DNA of 64,000 bases from DASXHD01 sp038239005 (GTDB lineage: Bacteria; Myxococcota_A; Polyangia; Polyangiales; Polyangiaceae), in assembly GCA_038239005.1 (NCBI GenBank), contig JBBSFE010000016.1, positions 1 through 64,000 on the forward strand, written 5' to 3'. Under the pieces are notes generated by a model. It ran no database searches, was not told the origin of the DNA, and was given only the letters and a program-made list of their open reading frames with translations. A program made the position numbers and the translations under genes. Position 1 is the stretch's first letter. Each line of letters opens with the position of its first letter. Positions 43,734 to 51,636 of the stretch are shown here, one piece after another.

Positions 43734-45476
43734 ATGCGTCACCTCGCCATACTCCTCACCTCCGCTGCCTTTCTCGCTGCTTGCCACACGTCGGAAGGCG
43801 CCGGAAAGGAATCGGTGCCCATCACCGGTTCCAGCGATCCTTCGAGCATCGTTTCGGCGAGCGACGAGATCGCTGGCGAGATCCTCATCGACGCCAAAGA
43901 CGATGTGAGCGAGAGCGACATCGCAGACCTCGCTCGCATCGCAGGCGTGCCGCTTCACGCGGCGAGCGATTCATCGGCGCAGGACAAATTCGAAATCGCA
44001 GACGTTGCCGTTGCGGACGAAGCGCGCATCCTGGACGCCCTTCGCGGCGACGCGCGTGTCGAGCACGCCGAAGCGATGGGCGTCTACACGGCGTCGTTCG
44101 TGCCGAACGATCCGCTTTATTCCGAGAAGCAATGGCACATGAAGCGCGTCGGCGCCGAGCGCGCGTGGGAGTACGCGTGCGGGGAAGGCGTCACGGTCGC
44201 GGTCGTCGATACGGGCATCGCTTGTTACGACAAGCAACCCTTCATGAAGGGAACCGATCTCGTCGGCACGAGCTGCACGTCGGGTTGGAACTTCGTCGAC
44301 AACCGCGCCGAGGCTTGGGACGACCAAGGTCACGGCAGCCACGTCGCCGGAACGATCGCGCAGACGACGAACAACGGCAAAGGCGTCGCCGGCCTCGCGC
44401 ACTGCGCCACGCTCATGCCGGTGAAGGTGCTCAGCAAGCAAGGCTGGGGCACCACCGCGAACGTCGCCGAAGGCATTCGCTGGGCGGCCGATCACGGCGC
44501 GCAAGTCATCAACTTGTCGCTCGGCGGTCCGATCAAAAGCCAGATTCTCGAAGACGCAGTGAAGCACGCGACCGCGAAGGGCGCGCTCGTCGTTGCGGCC
44601 GCCGGAAACTCGGGGCGCTCGGTCGGATATCCCGCCGCGTATCCGCAAGTCGTTGCGGTCAGCGCGACGGACGCAAACGACAGCATCGCGTGGTTCAGCT
44701 CGCGCGGCCCGCAGATCGCCATCGCCGCGCCTGGCGTCGCCGTCACGCAGCAAACGATTTGCAATAGCGGTCGCGACAAGTGCGAGGTGTTTGGCACGTT
44801 CAACGGAACGAGCATGGCCTCGCCGCACGTTGCGGGTGTCGCCGCGCTGCTCGTCGGGCAGGGCATCACCGATCCCGGCGCTCTTCGCGAAACGCTGCAA
44901 GACACCGCGCGTCCGAAGTCGGAGAAAAATCTCTACGGCGCGGGCATCCTCGATGCATCCGCCGCCACTACGCATGTATTCTACATGCACCTCGCGTTGC
45001 GTCTCTTCGCGCTCTTCGCGTTCGGTTTGCTCATCGCGCGGCGCATCCGCAAAAAGAACGGCACATTCGCGCTCGGCAAGGGCGGCGCGTTCGGCGCGCT
45101 GCTCACCTCGGTCGGCCTCCTGCCATTCCTCCCGATCGTCGGCGGCCTCGCACGCGCTGGCTCGTGGCGCGCCGCTGCGGAGATGCTCGCGCGCCCGCTC
45201 GGCGAGTGGGACATCCTCCTCGGCGCCGGCCTCCACAAATATCTCCTGCTCGCGAGCGTTGTGCCCGCGCTCGCTTCGGCGCTCGTCTTCTTCTCGAGCA
45301 AACGCCTTCGCCCGATCGTGGGCGGCGTCGCCCTCGGCTCGGCGGCGCTCTTGGCTCAGCTCGCATGGAGCGGCGAAACAGCGTTCGCCTTCGGCATGAC
45401 CGCCATGCGCGTCTGGACCGTCCTCAACGCCGCCGCCTGCATCTGGATCGCCCGTCTAGCGCTCGACAAGAAGTAG
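43734..45476 (+). CDS. Lipoprotein subtilisin-family protease with C-terminal membrane domain
   Basis: The 580-residue protein starts with a lipoprotein signal (LLTSAAFLAAC) and an inhibitor-I9-like propeptide of about 100 residues. The S8 protease triad is complete: Asp159 (VAVVDTGIA), His200 (HGSHVAGT) and Ser360 (NGTSMASPHVAG). After residue 415 the chain has four or five hydrophobic segments (for example LRLFALFAFGLLIA and YLLLASVVPALASALVFF) before a short cytoplasmic end. A subtilisin fused to a multi-span domain is unusual; it could be a membrane-tethered sheddase. AAGGA lies 6 bp before ATG 43734. No immunity or substrate gene is obvious nearby. Confidence 0.88.
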   Translation: MRHLAILLTSAAFLAACHTSEGAGKESVPITGSSDPSSIVSASDEIAGEILIDAKDDVSESDIADLARIAGVPLHAASDSSAQDKFEIADVAVADEARILDALRGDARVEHAEAMGVYTASFVPNDPLYSEKQWHMKRVGAERAWEYACGEGVTVAVVDTGIACYDKQPFMKGTDLVGTSCTSGWNFVDNRAEAWDDQGHGSHVAGTIAQTTNNGKGVAGLAHCATLMPVKVLSKQGWGTTANVAEGIRWAADHGAQVINLSLGGPIKSQILEDAVKHATAKGALVVAAAGNSGRSVGYPAAYPQVVAVSATDANDSIAWFSSRGPQIAIAAPGVAVTQQTICNSGRDKCEVFGTFNGTSMASPHVAGVAALLVGQGITDPGALRETLQDTARPKSEKNLYGAGILDASAATTHVFYMHLALRLFALFAFGLLIARRIRKKNGTFALGKGGAFGALLTSVGLLPFLPIVGGLARAGSWRAAAEMLARPLGEWDILLGAGLHKYLLLASVVPALASALVFFSSKRLRPIVGGVALGSAALLAQLAWSGETAFAFGMTAMRVWTVLNAAACIWIARLALDKK

Positions 45477-45500
45477 TCAGCAGTCTCGGTGCTCAGCGCG

Positions 45501-45848
45501 TCAACTCGGGTCGCATACGAGGCGCACGCCGTTCCAGATTTGAAGAAGGCGAGCCTTCGACACCGTGCCCAAACGTGCATCGACGTATTGGCGGTCTATC
45601 GTCGCAATCTGCGTGACGTTTGCTACGGAGTCGCGCGGTAGCCCGGCTTCACCTTTTCGCAATCGCACGTTGCCGGGAAGCATTGCGTACTTCAGCTTCG
45701 ATGTGAGCGCCACCACGACGACCGTTGCTAGGCGGGTGTCGTTGAACCGGTCGTGCTGGAGGACAACCATCGGACGCCGCTTCGCCGGGGCCGACCCACG
45801 CCCCACAGGAAGATTCACCCACACGACGTCACCCTGACGAATCACCAT
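45501..45848 (-). CDS. MazF/PemK-type toxin
   Basis: This 115-residue protein fits the MazF/PemK endoribonuclease family. It begins with IRQGDVVWVNLPVG, a conserved start, followed by KRRPMVVLQHDRFND and the strand VVVVALTSKLKYAMLPGNVRL. The C-terminal IDRQYVDARLGTVSKARL is the usual helix. It would cleave mRNA at short sequences. The ATG lies 7 bp upstream of the antitoxin stop (overlapping genes 45842-45848), which is the usual antitoxin-first order on the minus strand. The pair is convergent with the protease gene, the two stops being 24 bp apart. Confidence 0.85.
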   Translation of the reverse strand: MVIRQGDVVWVNLPVGRGSAPAKRRPMVVLQHDRFNDTRLATVVVVALTSKLKYAMLPGNVRLRKGEAGLPRDSVANVTQIATIDRQYVDARLGTVSKARLLQIWNGVRLVCDPS

Positions 45849-46081
45849 TCGGTGCCGGCGTCTCGACGCGCCCGCAAGAGATCGTCAGTCGACTCCTGTT
45901 CGATGTGCTCGAGCGCCGCGTTCACGCGCTCGGTGACGTCACGGCTGTGTTGTTTGCGGGCCACGGCATCGAGCACGAGCGAGATGAACCGGCTTCTCGT
46001 GACCTTCATGTGGCGGGCGGCGCGGTCGACGCGAGCGACGGTTTCGCGGGGGACTGAAATGGCTATCTTGGCGACGGTCAT
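45842..46081 (-). CDS. Ribbon-helix-helix antitoxin (MazE-like)
   Basis: This 79-residue protein begins MTVAKIAISVPRETVARVDRAAR, the strand and first helix of a ribbon-helix-helix DNA-binding fold, with a second helix FISLVLDAVA and a disordered acidic tail (EHIEQESTDDLL). The ATG at 46081 is chosen rather than an upstream one at 46129, because a 7-bp inverted repeat (46082-46103) directly precedes it. It overlaps the toxin start by 7 bp. It would neutralise the MazF-type toxin and repress the operon. Confidence 0.83.
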   Translation of the reverse strand: MTVAKIAISVPRETVARVDRAARHMKVTRSRFISLVLDAVARKQHSRDVTERVNAALEHIEQESTDDLLRARRDAGTEW

Positions 46082-46103
46082 GGTATTCCGATTGTAGAAT
46101 ACC
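46082..46103. promoter_or_regulatory. Inverted repeat at the antitoxin start
   Basis: GGTATTC (46082-46088) and GAATACC (46097-46103) form a 7-bp inverted repeat with an 8-bp spacer that abuts the antitoxin ATG (46081, minus strand). Its position is that expected for the autoregulatory operator of a ribbon-helix-helix antitoxin. Confidence 0.6.
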
Positions 46104-46146
46104 GCCGCGACGAAGCAAGCGTGGTACACTTCCAGTGCGTTCTACG

Positions 46147-47259
46147 ATGTCGCTCAAGATCGACCAAGACCACTCGCGCTTTAGACAGATCGTCCGCGGG
46201 CGAATTCGCGAAAATCTCCGGAAGTACATTTCGCAGGGCGAGCTGATCGGGCGAAAGGGGAAGGACCTCGTGTCGATTCCCATCCCGCAGATCGACATTC
46301 CGCGTTTTCGTTACGGCGACAAACAGCAGGGCGGGACCGGCCAAGGCGACGGTGATGCCGGCGATCCAGTCAGCGGCGAAGAGGGCGAAGAGGGCGAGGG
46401 CGGCAAGAAAGCCGGCGAGGGTGCGGGTGAGCACCTCCTCGAAGTCGACGTAACGCTCGACGAGCTCGCGGCGATCTTGGGCGAAGAGCTCGAGCTTCCG
46501 GATGTCCTCAACAAGGGCAAGAGCAAGCTGATCAACGAGAAGGATCGCTATACGGGGTTGCGCCGCGTCGGCCCCGAATCGCTCCGGCACTTTCGTCGCA
46601 CCTATCGCGAAGCGCTCAAGCGCACGATCGCGACGGGAATTTATTCGTCGGAGATGCCCGTCATCGTCCCGCACCCCGAGGACAAACGTTATCGCTCGTG
46701 GCGCACCGTCGCTGAGCCAGTCGCGAACGCCGTCATCGTCTACATGATGGACGTCTCCGGCTCGATGGGCGACGAGCAAAAAGAAATCGTCCGCATCGAA
46801 AGCTTCTGGGTCGATACGTGGCTCCAGCGCCAATACAAAGGGCTCGAGAGTCGGTACATCATCCACGACGCCGTCGCCCGCGAAGTGGATCGCGACACCT
46901 TCTTCCACACGCGCGAGAGCGGCGGCACGATGATCTCGAGCGCTTACAAGCTTTGCTCACAGATGATCGACGATCACTTCCCGCCGGACGAATGGAACAT
47001 CTATCCGTTCCACTTCTCCGACGGCGACAACTGGTCGATGGACGACACGCTCCAATGTGTCGAGATCTTGAAGACGAAGCTTCTCCCGCGCGTGAACATG
47101 TTCGCGTACGGCCAGGTCGAGAGCCCGTATGGCTCCGGTCAGTTCATCAAAGATTTGCGCGACCACTTCGGCAAAGACGAACGCGTCGTGCTCTCCGAGA
47201 TCCGCGACAAGGATGCCATCGTCGGCAGCATCAAGGAGTTTCTCGGGAAGGGGAAGTGA
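46147..47259 (+). CDS. yeaH: DUF444 family protein (YeaH/YhbH)
   Basis: This 370-residue protein is a YeaH-type DUF444 member. The N-terminus has DHSRFRQIVRGRIRENLRKYISQGEL, and a disordered Gly/Glu stretch follows (GGTGQGDGDAGD). A von Willebrand A-like core carries VYMMDVSGSMGDEQKE, which is the metal-binding DxSxS motif, and later FHTRESGGTMISSAYKL. It normally belongs to a PrkA-YeaH-SpoVR operon for stationary-phase stress. Here SpoVR follows after one unrelated gene on the other strand, and a PrkA-like start lies 16 kb away. Function in detail is unknown. ATG 46147 is preferred to GTG 46135. Confidence 0.9.
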   Translation: MSLKIDQDHSRFRQIVRGRIRENLRKYISQGELIGRKGKDLVSIPIPQIDIPRFRYGDKQQGGTGQGDGDAGDPVSGEEGEEGEGGKKAGEGAGEHLLEVDVTLDELAAILGEELELPDVLNKGKSKLINEKDRYTGLRRVGPESLRHFRRTYREALKRTIATGIYSSEMPVIVPHPEDKRYRSWRTVAEPVANAVIVYMMDVSGSMGDEQKEIVRIESFWVDTWLQRQYKGLESRYIIHDAVAREVDRDTFFHTRESGGTMISSAYKLCSQMIDDHFPPDEWNIYPFHFSDGDNWSMDDTLQCVEILKTKLLPRVNMFAYGQVESPYGSGQFIKDLRDHFGKDERVVLSEIRDKDAIVGSIKEFLGKGK

Positions 47260-47944
47260 GCGCGCCGACGTCGACATCGACACCCGGGCTGTAAAGCACG
47301 ACGGTTCGCGCGCCGCGATTCACGATTCCTGCGGCGGCGATGAGTGATTCGTCGAGCCGGCGAATGGTTGCAGAATGCAAGGGATACGGCGTGTGCCGAA
47401 CCCGGCCCGATCGCAGCTCGCCCCGACCGTTGCGTGTGTAGAGAAGGTAGCGCTCGGCGAGAAAGAATTGGAGCGTTCCCTCTTGGCTCGCGGGGAGCGC
47501 CGCGCCGATGTCGTACTCGAGGTCGAGCGTCGCGGGCGTGGGCTCGGGCCAGAGACGGCGCGAGCGATACGTGACGTGATCGCCGTCGCGGTCGAGCTGC
47601 ATCTCGGCGCGGAAATACGGAAGATGGAAGAAGCGCCGCGCAGCACGCACGGCAAGCGAGCTCGCAGCATCGAGGCTGAAGAAATAGATGCCGGGCTCAC
47701 CGCCGCGATGGCGCACGTACACGCGCACGTTCGTTTCGTGAAACGCCGACACGCCAGGAATCGGCGGGAGCGCGCGGAGCGGACGGATGGCCTGCATCGT
47801 GAACGGCACGAGACCCACGAACGTTTTCCCGACGAAGGTGTCGATCTCGAGCTCTGGCGGAACGAGCCGCCGCACGAGCGCGACGTCGACCTCCCAGTGT
47901 ACGAAGAGCAGCGATCGCCACTCGTGATGCCCCGTGAGATCCAC
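47231..47944 (-). CDS. DUF2071 family protein
   Basis: This 237-residue protein fits the acetoacetate-decarboxylase-like DUF2071 family. It begins with EWRSLLFVHWEVDVALVRRLVPPELEIDTF, a hallmark, and continues with AFHETNVRVYVRHRGGEPGIYFFSLDAASSLAV and EGTLQFFLAERYLLYT. No conserved lysine nucleophile was verified, so decarboxylase activity is not claimed. It lies on the minus strand between YeaH and SpoVR and overlaps the YeaH gene 3' end by 29 bp, so it has probably been inserted into the YeaH-SpoVR pair. Confidence 0.8.
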   Translation of the reverse strand: MDLTGHHEWRSLLFVHWEVDVALVRRLVPPELEIDTFVGKTFVGLVPFTMQAIRPLRALPPIPGVSAFHETNVRVYVRHRGGEPGIYFFSLDAASSLAVRAARRFFHLPYFRAEMQLDRDGDHVTYRSRRLWPEPTPATLDLEYDIGAALPASQEGTLQFFLAERYLLYTRNGRGELRSGRVRHTPYPLHSATIRRLDESLIAAAGIVNRGARTVVLYSPGVDVDVGALTSPSRETP

Positions 47945-47984
47945 GCCGCGAGTCTACCGAACCTGCGCTATCTTGAAGTGACCG

Positions 47985-49547
47985 ATGAGCGAGTTCGCAC
48001 TCAAGACGAGTCTCCCGGCGTACCTCAAGGCCTGGCAAGACAAAATCTCCGAGATCGCGCGCGGTTTCGGGCTCGATTTCTTCCCGACGGTCTTCGAGAT
48101 CCTTTCGTACGACCAGATGAACGAAATCGCCGCGTACGGCGGGTTTCCGAATCGCTATCCGCACTGGCGCTACGGCATGGAGTACGAACGCCTTGCCAAG
48201 AGCTACGAGTACGGCCTCTCGAAAATTTACGAGATGGTCATCAACAACAATCCTTCGTACGCGTACCTGCTCGAAGGAAACTCGCTCACCGATCAGAAGC
48301 TCGTGATGGCGCACGTGTACGGGCACGTCGACTTCTTCAAGAACAACTACTGCTTCCGCTCGACAGACCTCGACACCGGCGGCAAGACGACGAACCCGGC
48401 CGTGCGCCCCGCGAGCTATTCACCGAATCGCCGGTGGATCGACAAGATGGCGAACCACGGCTCGCGCGTGCGCCGCATCATCGCGCGCCACGGCATCAAT
48501 CACGTCGAGGAGTTCGTCGATCACTGTTTGTCGATCGAGAATTTGATCGACCCGCACGCGGCGTTTTCGGGCAAGCGGAAGCTTGCCGTCGAAGGCGAAG
48601 AAGAGACCGCCACCGAAGTGCCGCGCCTCCGCTCCAAAGACTACATGGAGAGCTTCATCAACCCGGACGAGTACCTCGAAGAGCAGCGCGCGAAGATCGT
48701 CGCCGAAAAGGAAAAGGCGAAAAAATTCCCGGAGCACCCCGACCGCGACGTCCTCTCGTTCCTCCTCGAGCACGCGCCTCTCGAGCGCTGGGAGCACGAC
48801 ATCCTCGAGATCGTCCGCGAGGAGTCCCACTACTTCGTCCCGCAGATGCAGACGAAAATCATGAACGAAGGCTGGGCCTCATTTTGGCATTCCAAGATGA
48901 TGACGGAGAAGATCCTCGATGCGTCCGAGATCATCGACTACGCCGACAACGCGGCGGGGGTGCTCGCGACCAACAAGGGGCAGCTCAATCCGTACAAGCT
49001 TGGCATCGAGCTTTTCAGGAACATCGAAGAGCGATGGGACAAAGGGCAGTTCGGGCAAGAGTGGGAAGAGTGTGACGACGCCGCCGCAAAGAAGACTTGG
49101 AATTTGCGGCTCGGGCTCGGGCGGAAAAAGATTTTCGAGGTGCGGTCGCTCTACAACGACGTCACCTTCATCGACGAGTTCTTGACGCCAGAGTTCGCGC
49201 GCGAGCAGAAGCTATTTTCGTTCGCGTATTCGAATCGCAACGAGCGGTACGAGATCGAGACGCGCGAGTTCAAGGCCGTCAAAGAGAAGATGCTCTTTCA
49301 GCTCACCAACGCCGGGAGCCCGTTCGTCTACGTCGAAGAAGGCAACTACGAGAACCGCGGCGAGCTGCTTTTGCGACACGATCACCAAGGGCTCGATTTA
49401 CGCGTCGATTACGCCAAAGAAGTGATGCGCGGGCTCTTCCGCATTTGGAAGCGGCCCGTCGTCACGCAGACGGTCGCCGACGGCAAGCCCGTGCTCCTTC
49501 GCTACGATGGGCGCGAGCACACGTCGAAGACCATTCGCAAAGAATGA
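47985..49547 (+). CDS. spoVR: SpoVR family protein (YcgB)
   Basis: This 520-residue protein matches SpoVR/YcgB over its whole length: IARGFGLDFFPTVFEILSYDQMNEIAAYGGFPNRYPHWRYGMEYE, then NNPSYAYLLEGNSLTDQKLVMAHVYGHVDFFKNN, VREESHYFVPQMQTKIMNEGWASFWHS, and a C-terminal domain. In Bacillus SpoVR affects spore cortex formation; in proteobacteria it sits with PrkA and YeaH. A role in fruiting-body or stress physiology is plausible for a myxobacterium but not demonstrated by the sequence. The stop overlaps the next ATG (ATGA). Confidence 0.95.
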   Translation: MSEFALKTSLPAYLKAWQDKISEIARGFGLDFFPTVFEILSYDQMNEIAAYGGFPNRYPHWRYGMEYERLAKSYEYGLSKIYEMVINNNPSYAYLLEGNSLTDQKLVMAHVYGHVDFFKNNYCFRSTDLDTGGKTTNPAVRPASYSPNRRWIDKMANHGSRVRRIIARHGINHVEEFVDHCLSIENLIDPHAAFSGKRKLAVEGEEETATEVPRLRSKDYMESFINPDEYLEEQRAKIVAEKEKAKKFPEHPDRDVLSFLLEHAPLERWEHDILEIVREESHYFVPQMQTKIMNEGWASFWHSKMMTEKILDASEIIDYADNAAGVLATNKGQLNPYKLGIELFRNIEERWDKGQFGQEWEECDDAAAKKTWNLRLGLGRKKIFEVRSLYNDVTFIDEFLTPEFAREQKLFSFAYSNRNERYEIETREFKAVKEKMLFQLTNAGSPFVYVEEGNYENRGELLLRHDHQGLDLRVDYAKEVMRGLFRIWKRPVVTQTVADGKPVLLRYDGREHTSKTIRKE

Positions 49548-49936
49548 GCGACTGGCTCACGCGCCTCACGGCCGACGAATGGATTTCGGCGGCGCTCGGC
49601 GAGCTACGGCGTGCCGAGGAGTCGTATGCGCGGAGCGATGCGCGCGGGGGCCTTGCGGGGTGCAAGCGCGCGGCCGGGATGGCGCTCAACGCGGCGCTCC
49701 GTGTCGAGCCGAACGATACGTGGGGGCGATCGTATGTCGATCACGTCGTTGCGCTGTCGAAGGATGCGTCGGCGCCCGAAGCGGTGCGCGCCGCATGCAC
49801 GCTCCTTCTCGAGACGCGGCCGCCAAATTCGGACGTGCTCTCGCTGCGCAGCAAAGCGGGCGACGCGAAGTTGATCGAAGCCGCGCGCGACGTCATGGCG
49901 CACGCCTATTGGGTGGTGAAAAAGCATGCGTCCTGA
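49544..49936 (+). CDS. Hypothetical helical protein coupled to SpoVR
   Basis: No family was recognised for this 130-residue all-helical protein. It begins MSDWLTRLTADEWISAALGELRRAEESYARSDARGGLAGCKRAAGMALNAAL, which has the outline of a HEPN or short TPR-like helical bundle. It overlaps the SpoVR stop by ATGA and the TPR lipoprotein start by 11 bp, so all three are almost certainly co-translated. Its helical repeats might let it bridge the SpoVR and TPR proteins; that is inference. Confidence 0.65.
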   Translation: MSDWLTRLTADEWISAALGELRRAEESYARSDARGGLAGCKRAAGMALNAALRVEPNDTWGRSYVDHVVALSKDASAPEAVRAACTLLLETRPPNSDVLSLRSKAGDAKLIEAARDVMAHAYWVVKKHAS

Positions 49937-51071
49937 GATGTTTGTATTCTGCATGTGTGTGGTCGCGTGTGGCGCGGCTCAAACCGACGTTGCGAAGCCC
50001 GAGCCGTCCGCTTCGTCGACCGTCATGGTCACGCCACCGCCGCTCGACGATGCGGGAGCCGTTGCACAAATGGACGCGGCCGTCGTCGTGCCACCAGAGA
50101 CCTTGCCGCCGCCGAAGCCAACGACGATTCGCCTCTCGAGCACGACGGGCGATGCGGTCGATCAGGAGCTCGACAAAGGCGATGCGGCATTCGAACGAAA
50201 CGCGCTCGATGAAGCGCGCGTCCACTACGATGCCGCGCGCAAGCTCGGCCCGAAACGCGCAGGACCTTCCGTGGGGATTGCGCGCGTGCGCATCGCGAAG
50301 AGCACGAGCGCGCTCGATTACGGCGTTGCGAAGGGAAACGCGGAAGTGAACACCGCCGTGCGCGAGCTCAAGACCGCGCTCGCCATCGAAAAGGATTACG
50401 GCCCGGCGTACGCCGAGCTCGGGCGCGCGCAGCTTCTCGTCGGCGATGGCGATGCGGCGCTCGTCACGTTGCGTCGCGGCGCCGAGCTCTTGCCGAACGA
50501 CGCGGAAGCGCAATCGGCGCTCGGTGTTGCGCTCCTCGCGACGGGCCACAAAGAAGACGCGCTCCAAGCCTTGCAACGTGCGACCACGATCGATTCGGGA
50601 AGCGCACCGCGGCACGGCAACCTCGGGACGGTGTTTCTCCTGCTCGGCCGCGTGAGCGATGCCGTGCGCGAGTTCGAAACTCAAGCGCGACTCGCCGACG
50701 GCGACGCACGCGCGCATTCGGATCTCGGCGCAGCGCTCCTCCAGACCAACGCCATGCCGCGCGCGATCGCCGAGCTCGAACGCGCCGTGCACCTCGACGG
50801 AACACGCGCTTCGTATCTCACGAACCTCGGCTACGCATATCAACTGAGCGGCCGCCGCGCTGATGCCATCGCGAAATACCGCGAGGCGCTTCACATCGAC
50901 GACAAGTTTGCGAGCGCGTGGATCAACCTCGCGACCGCTCTCGCGAAGGACCCAAAGACGTGGCCCGAAGCGCGCGCGGCGCTGATGACCGCGAAAAAAA
51001 TCGATCCGAATGATCCACGAGTGAAGGCAAATCTCGATGAATTGGACGACCTCGAGAAGTCCAAACACTGA
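49926..51071 (+). CDS. TPR-repeat lipoprotein
   Basis: This 381-residue protein starts with MRPEMFVFCMCVVACGAAQ, a lipoprotein signal, followed by a Pro/Val-rich linker to about residue 70. At least seven TPR units follow, for example YGPAYAELGRAQLLVGDGDAALVTLRRGAELLP and RASYLTNLGYAYQLSGRRADAIAKYREALHID. It is probably anchored in a membrane and scaffolds proteins in the periplasm. It overlaps the preceding helical gene by 11 bp and is followed by the first copy of the dispersed non-coding element. Confidence 0.82.
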   Translation: MRPEMFVFCMCVVACGAAQTDVAKPEPSASSTVMVTPPPLDDAGAVAQMDAAVVVPPETLPPPKPTTIRLSSTTGDAVDQELDKGDAAFERNALDEARVHYDAARKLGPKRAGPSVGIARVRIAKSTSALDYGVAKGNAEVNTAVRELKTALAIEKDYGPAYAELGRAQLLVGDGDAALVTLRRGAELLPNDAEAQSALGVALLATGHKEDALQALQRATTIDSGSAPRHGNLGTVFLLLGRVSDAVREFETQARLADGDARAHSDLGAALLQTNAMPRAIAELERAVHLDGTRASYLTNLGYAYQLSGRRADAIAKYREALHIDDKFASAWINLATALAKDPKTWPEARAALMTAKKIDPNDPRVKANLDELDDLEKSKH

Positions 51072-51075
51072 GGCC

Positions 51076-51234
51076 GATGTCACTTGAAGCGATCGAGTCT
51101 TGTCGTTGCGCAGAGACCTTGCGGCTTGAGCTGTCTGGGAGCATTCATCCGCCGGCCCCGCCGGTTTCGTCCCGCTGCCGCCGGTCGATCACGATGACGT
51201 TCCAAGACAATCACTTCAAGTGGGCTTTGAAGTA
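51076..51234 (+). repeat. Dispersed non-coding element, copy A
   Basis: The element starts 4 bp after the TPR stop. Its first 10 bases (GATGTCACTT) and the ATCGAGTCTTG at 51092-51102 match copy B. A 40-bp core at 51151-51190 is identical to copy B at 39 of 40 positions. The end (TGGGCTTT followed by AGTA) is also shared. The core can fold: CCGGC/GCCGG stems at 51152-51164. It lies 72 bp before the cold-shock promoter region ends. A 24-47-bp central region differs between copies. Copy B is at 55000-55134. Confidence 0.75.
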
Positions 51235-51235
51235 G

Positions 51236-51265
51236 TTGACGATTCAGTCGAGCTTCCCCTAGTGT
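51236..51265 (+). promoter_or_regulatory. Sigma-70-like promoter of the cold-shock gene
   Basis: TTGACG (51236-51241) is a near-consensus -35 box and TAGTGT (51260-51265) a weaker -10 box, with an 18-bp spacer. The predicted transcript would have a leader of about 66 bases before the ATG at 51338, which carries GGAGG at a normal distance. Cold-shock leaders often fold in a temperature-dependent way. Confidence 0.5.
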
Positions 51266-51337
51266 CCGCCTCGGCTTTCGGGCCCGCGCCGTGCCGGCGT
51301 GAGTAGAAGTTGCATCAGTTGAAGTGGAGGCATTCCG

Positions 51338-51571
51338 ATGGCAGTGGGAAGGGTCAAGTGGTTCAACGACGAGAAGGGCTGGGGCTTCATCAAGCAAGAC
51401 TCAGGGCCTGACGTCTTCGTTCATTATTCGCAAATCGCCGGAGACGGGCGCCGTCGTCTCTTCGAGGACGAGCTCGTAGAGTTCGAAATCAAGGAGAGCC
51501 CGAAAGGCCTCCAGGCCATCAACGTCATTCGGATGCCGGGCGGCGGGCAGGTCGATCAGACCGCCTCCTGA
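51338..51571 (+). CDS. Cold-shock protein (CspA family)
   Basis: This 77-residue CSD protein has RNP1 (KGWGFI) and RNP2 (VFVHYS), so it binds single-stranded RNA or DNA and would melt mRNA structure at low temperature. GTGGAGG lies 7 bp upstream of ATG 51338. It is the only gene between a -35/-10 pair at 51236-51265 and a strong terminator at 51591-51629, so it is transcribed alone. The last ten residues (PGGGQVDQTAS) extend past the core fold. Confidence 0.95.
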   Translation: MAVGRVKWFNDEKGWGFIKQDSGPDVFVHYSQIAGDGRRRLFEDELVEFEIKESPKGLQAINVIRMPGGGQVDQTAS

Positions 51572-51590
51572 ACCGTATTCGAGAATGGCA

Positions 51591-51629
51591 AAAGCCCGCG
51601 GTCAGTCGATCGCGGGCTTTTCTCTTTTT
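51591..51629 (+). terminator. Intrinsic terminator after csp
   Basis: AAAGCCCGCG (51591-51600) and CGCGGGCTTT (51611-51620) form a perfect 10-bp stem with a 10-base loop, followed by TCTCTTTTT (51621-51629). This is a classical rho-independent terminator, 20 bp after the cold-shock stop. The symmetrical stem could also serve the convergent metallophosphoesterase gene. Confidence 0.9.
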
Positions 51630-51636
51630 GTGCCCG

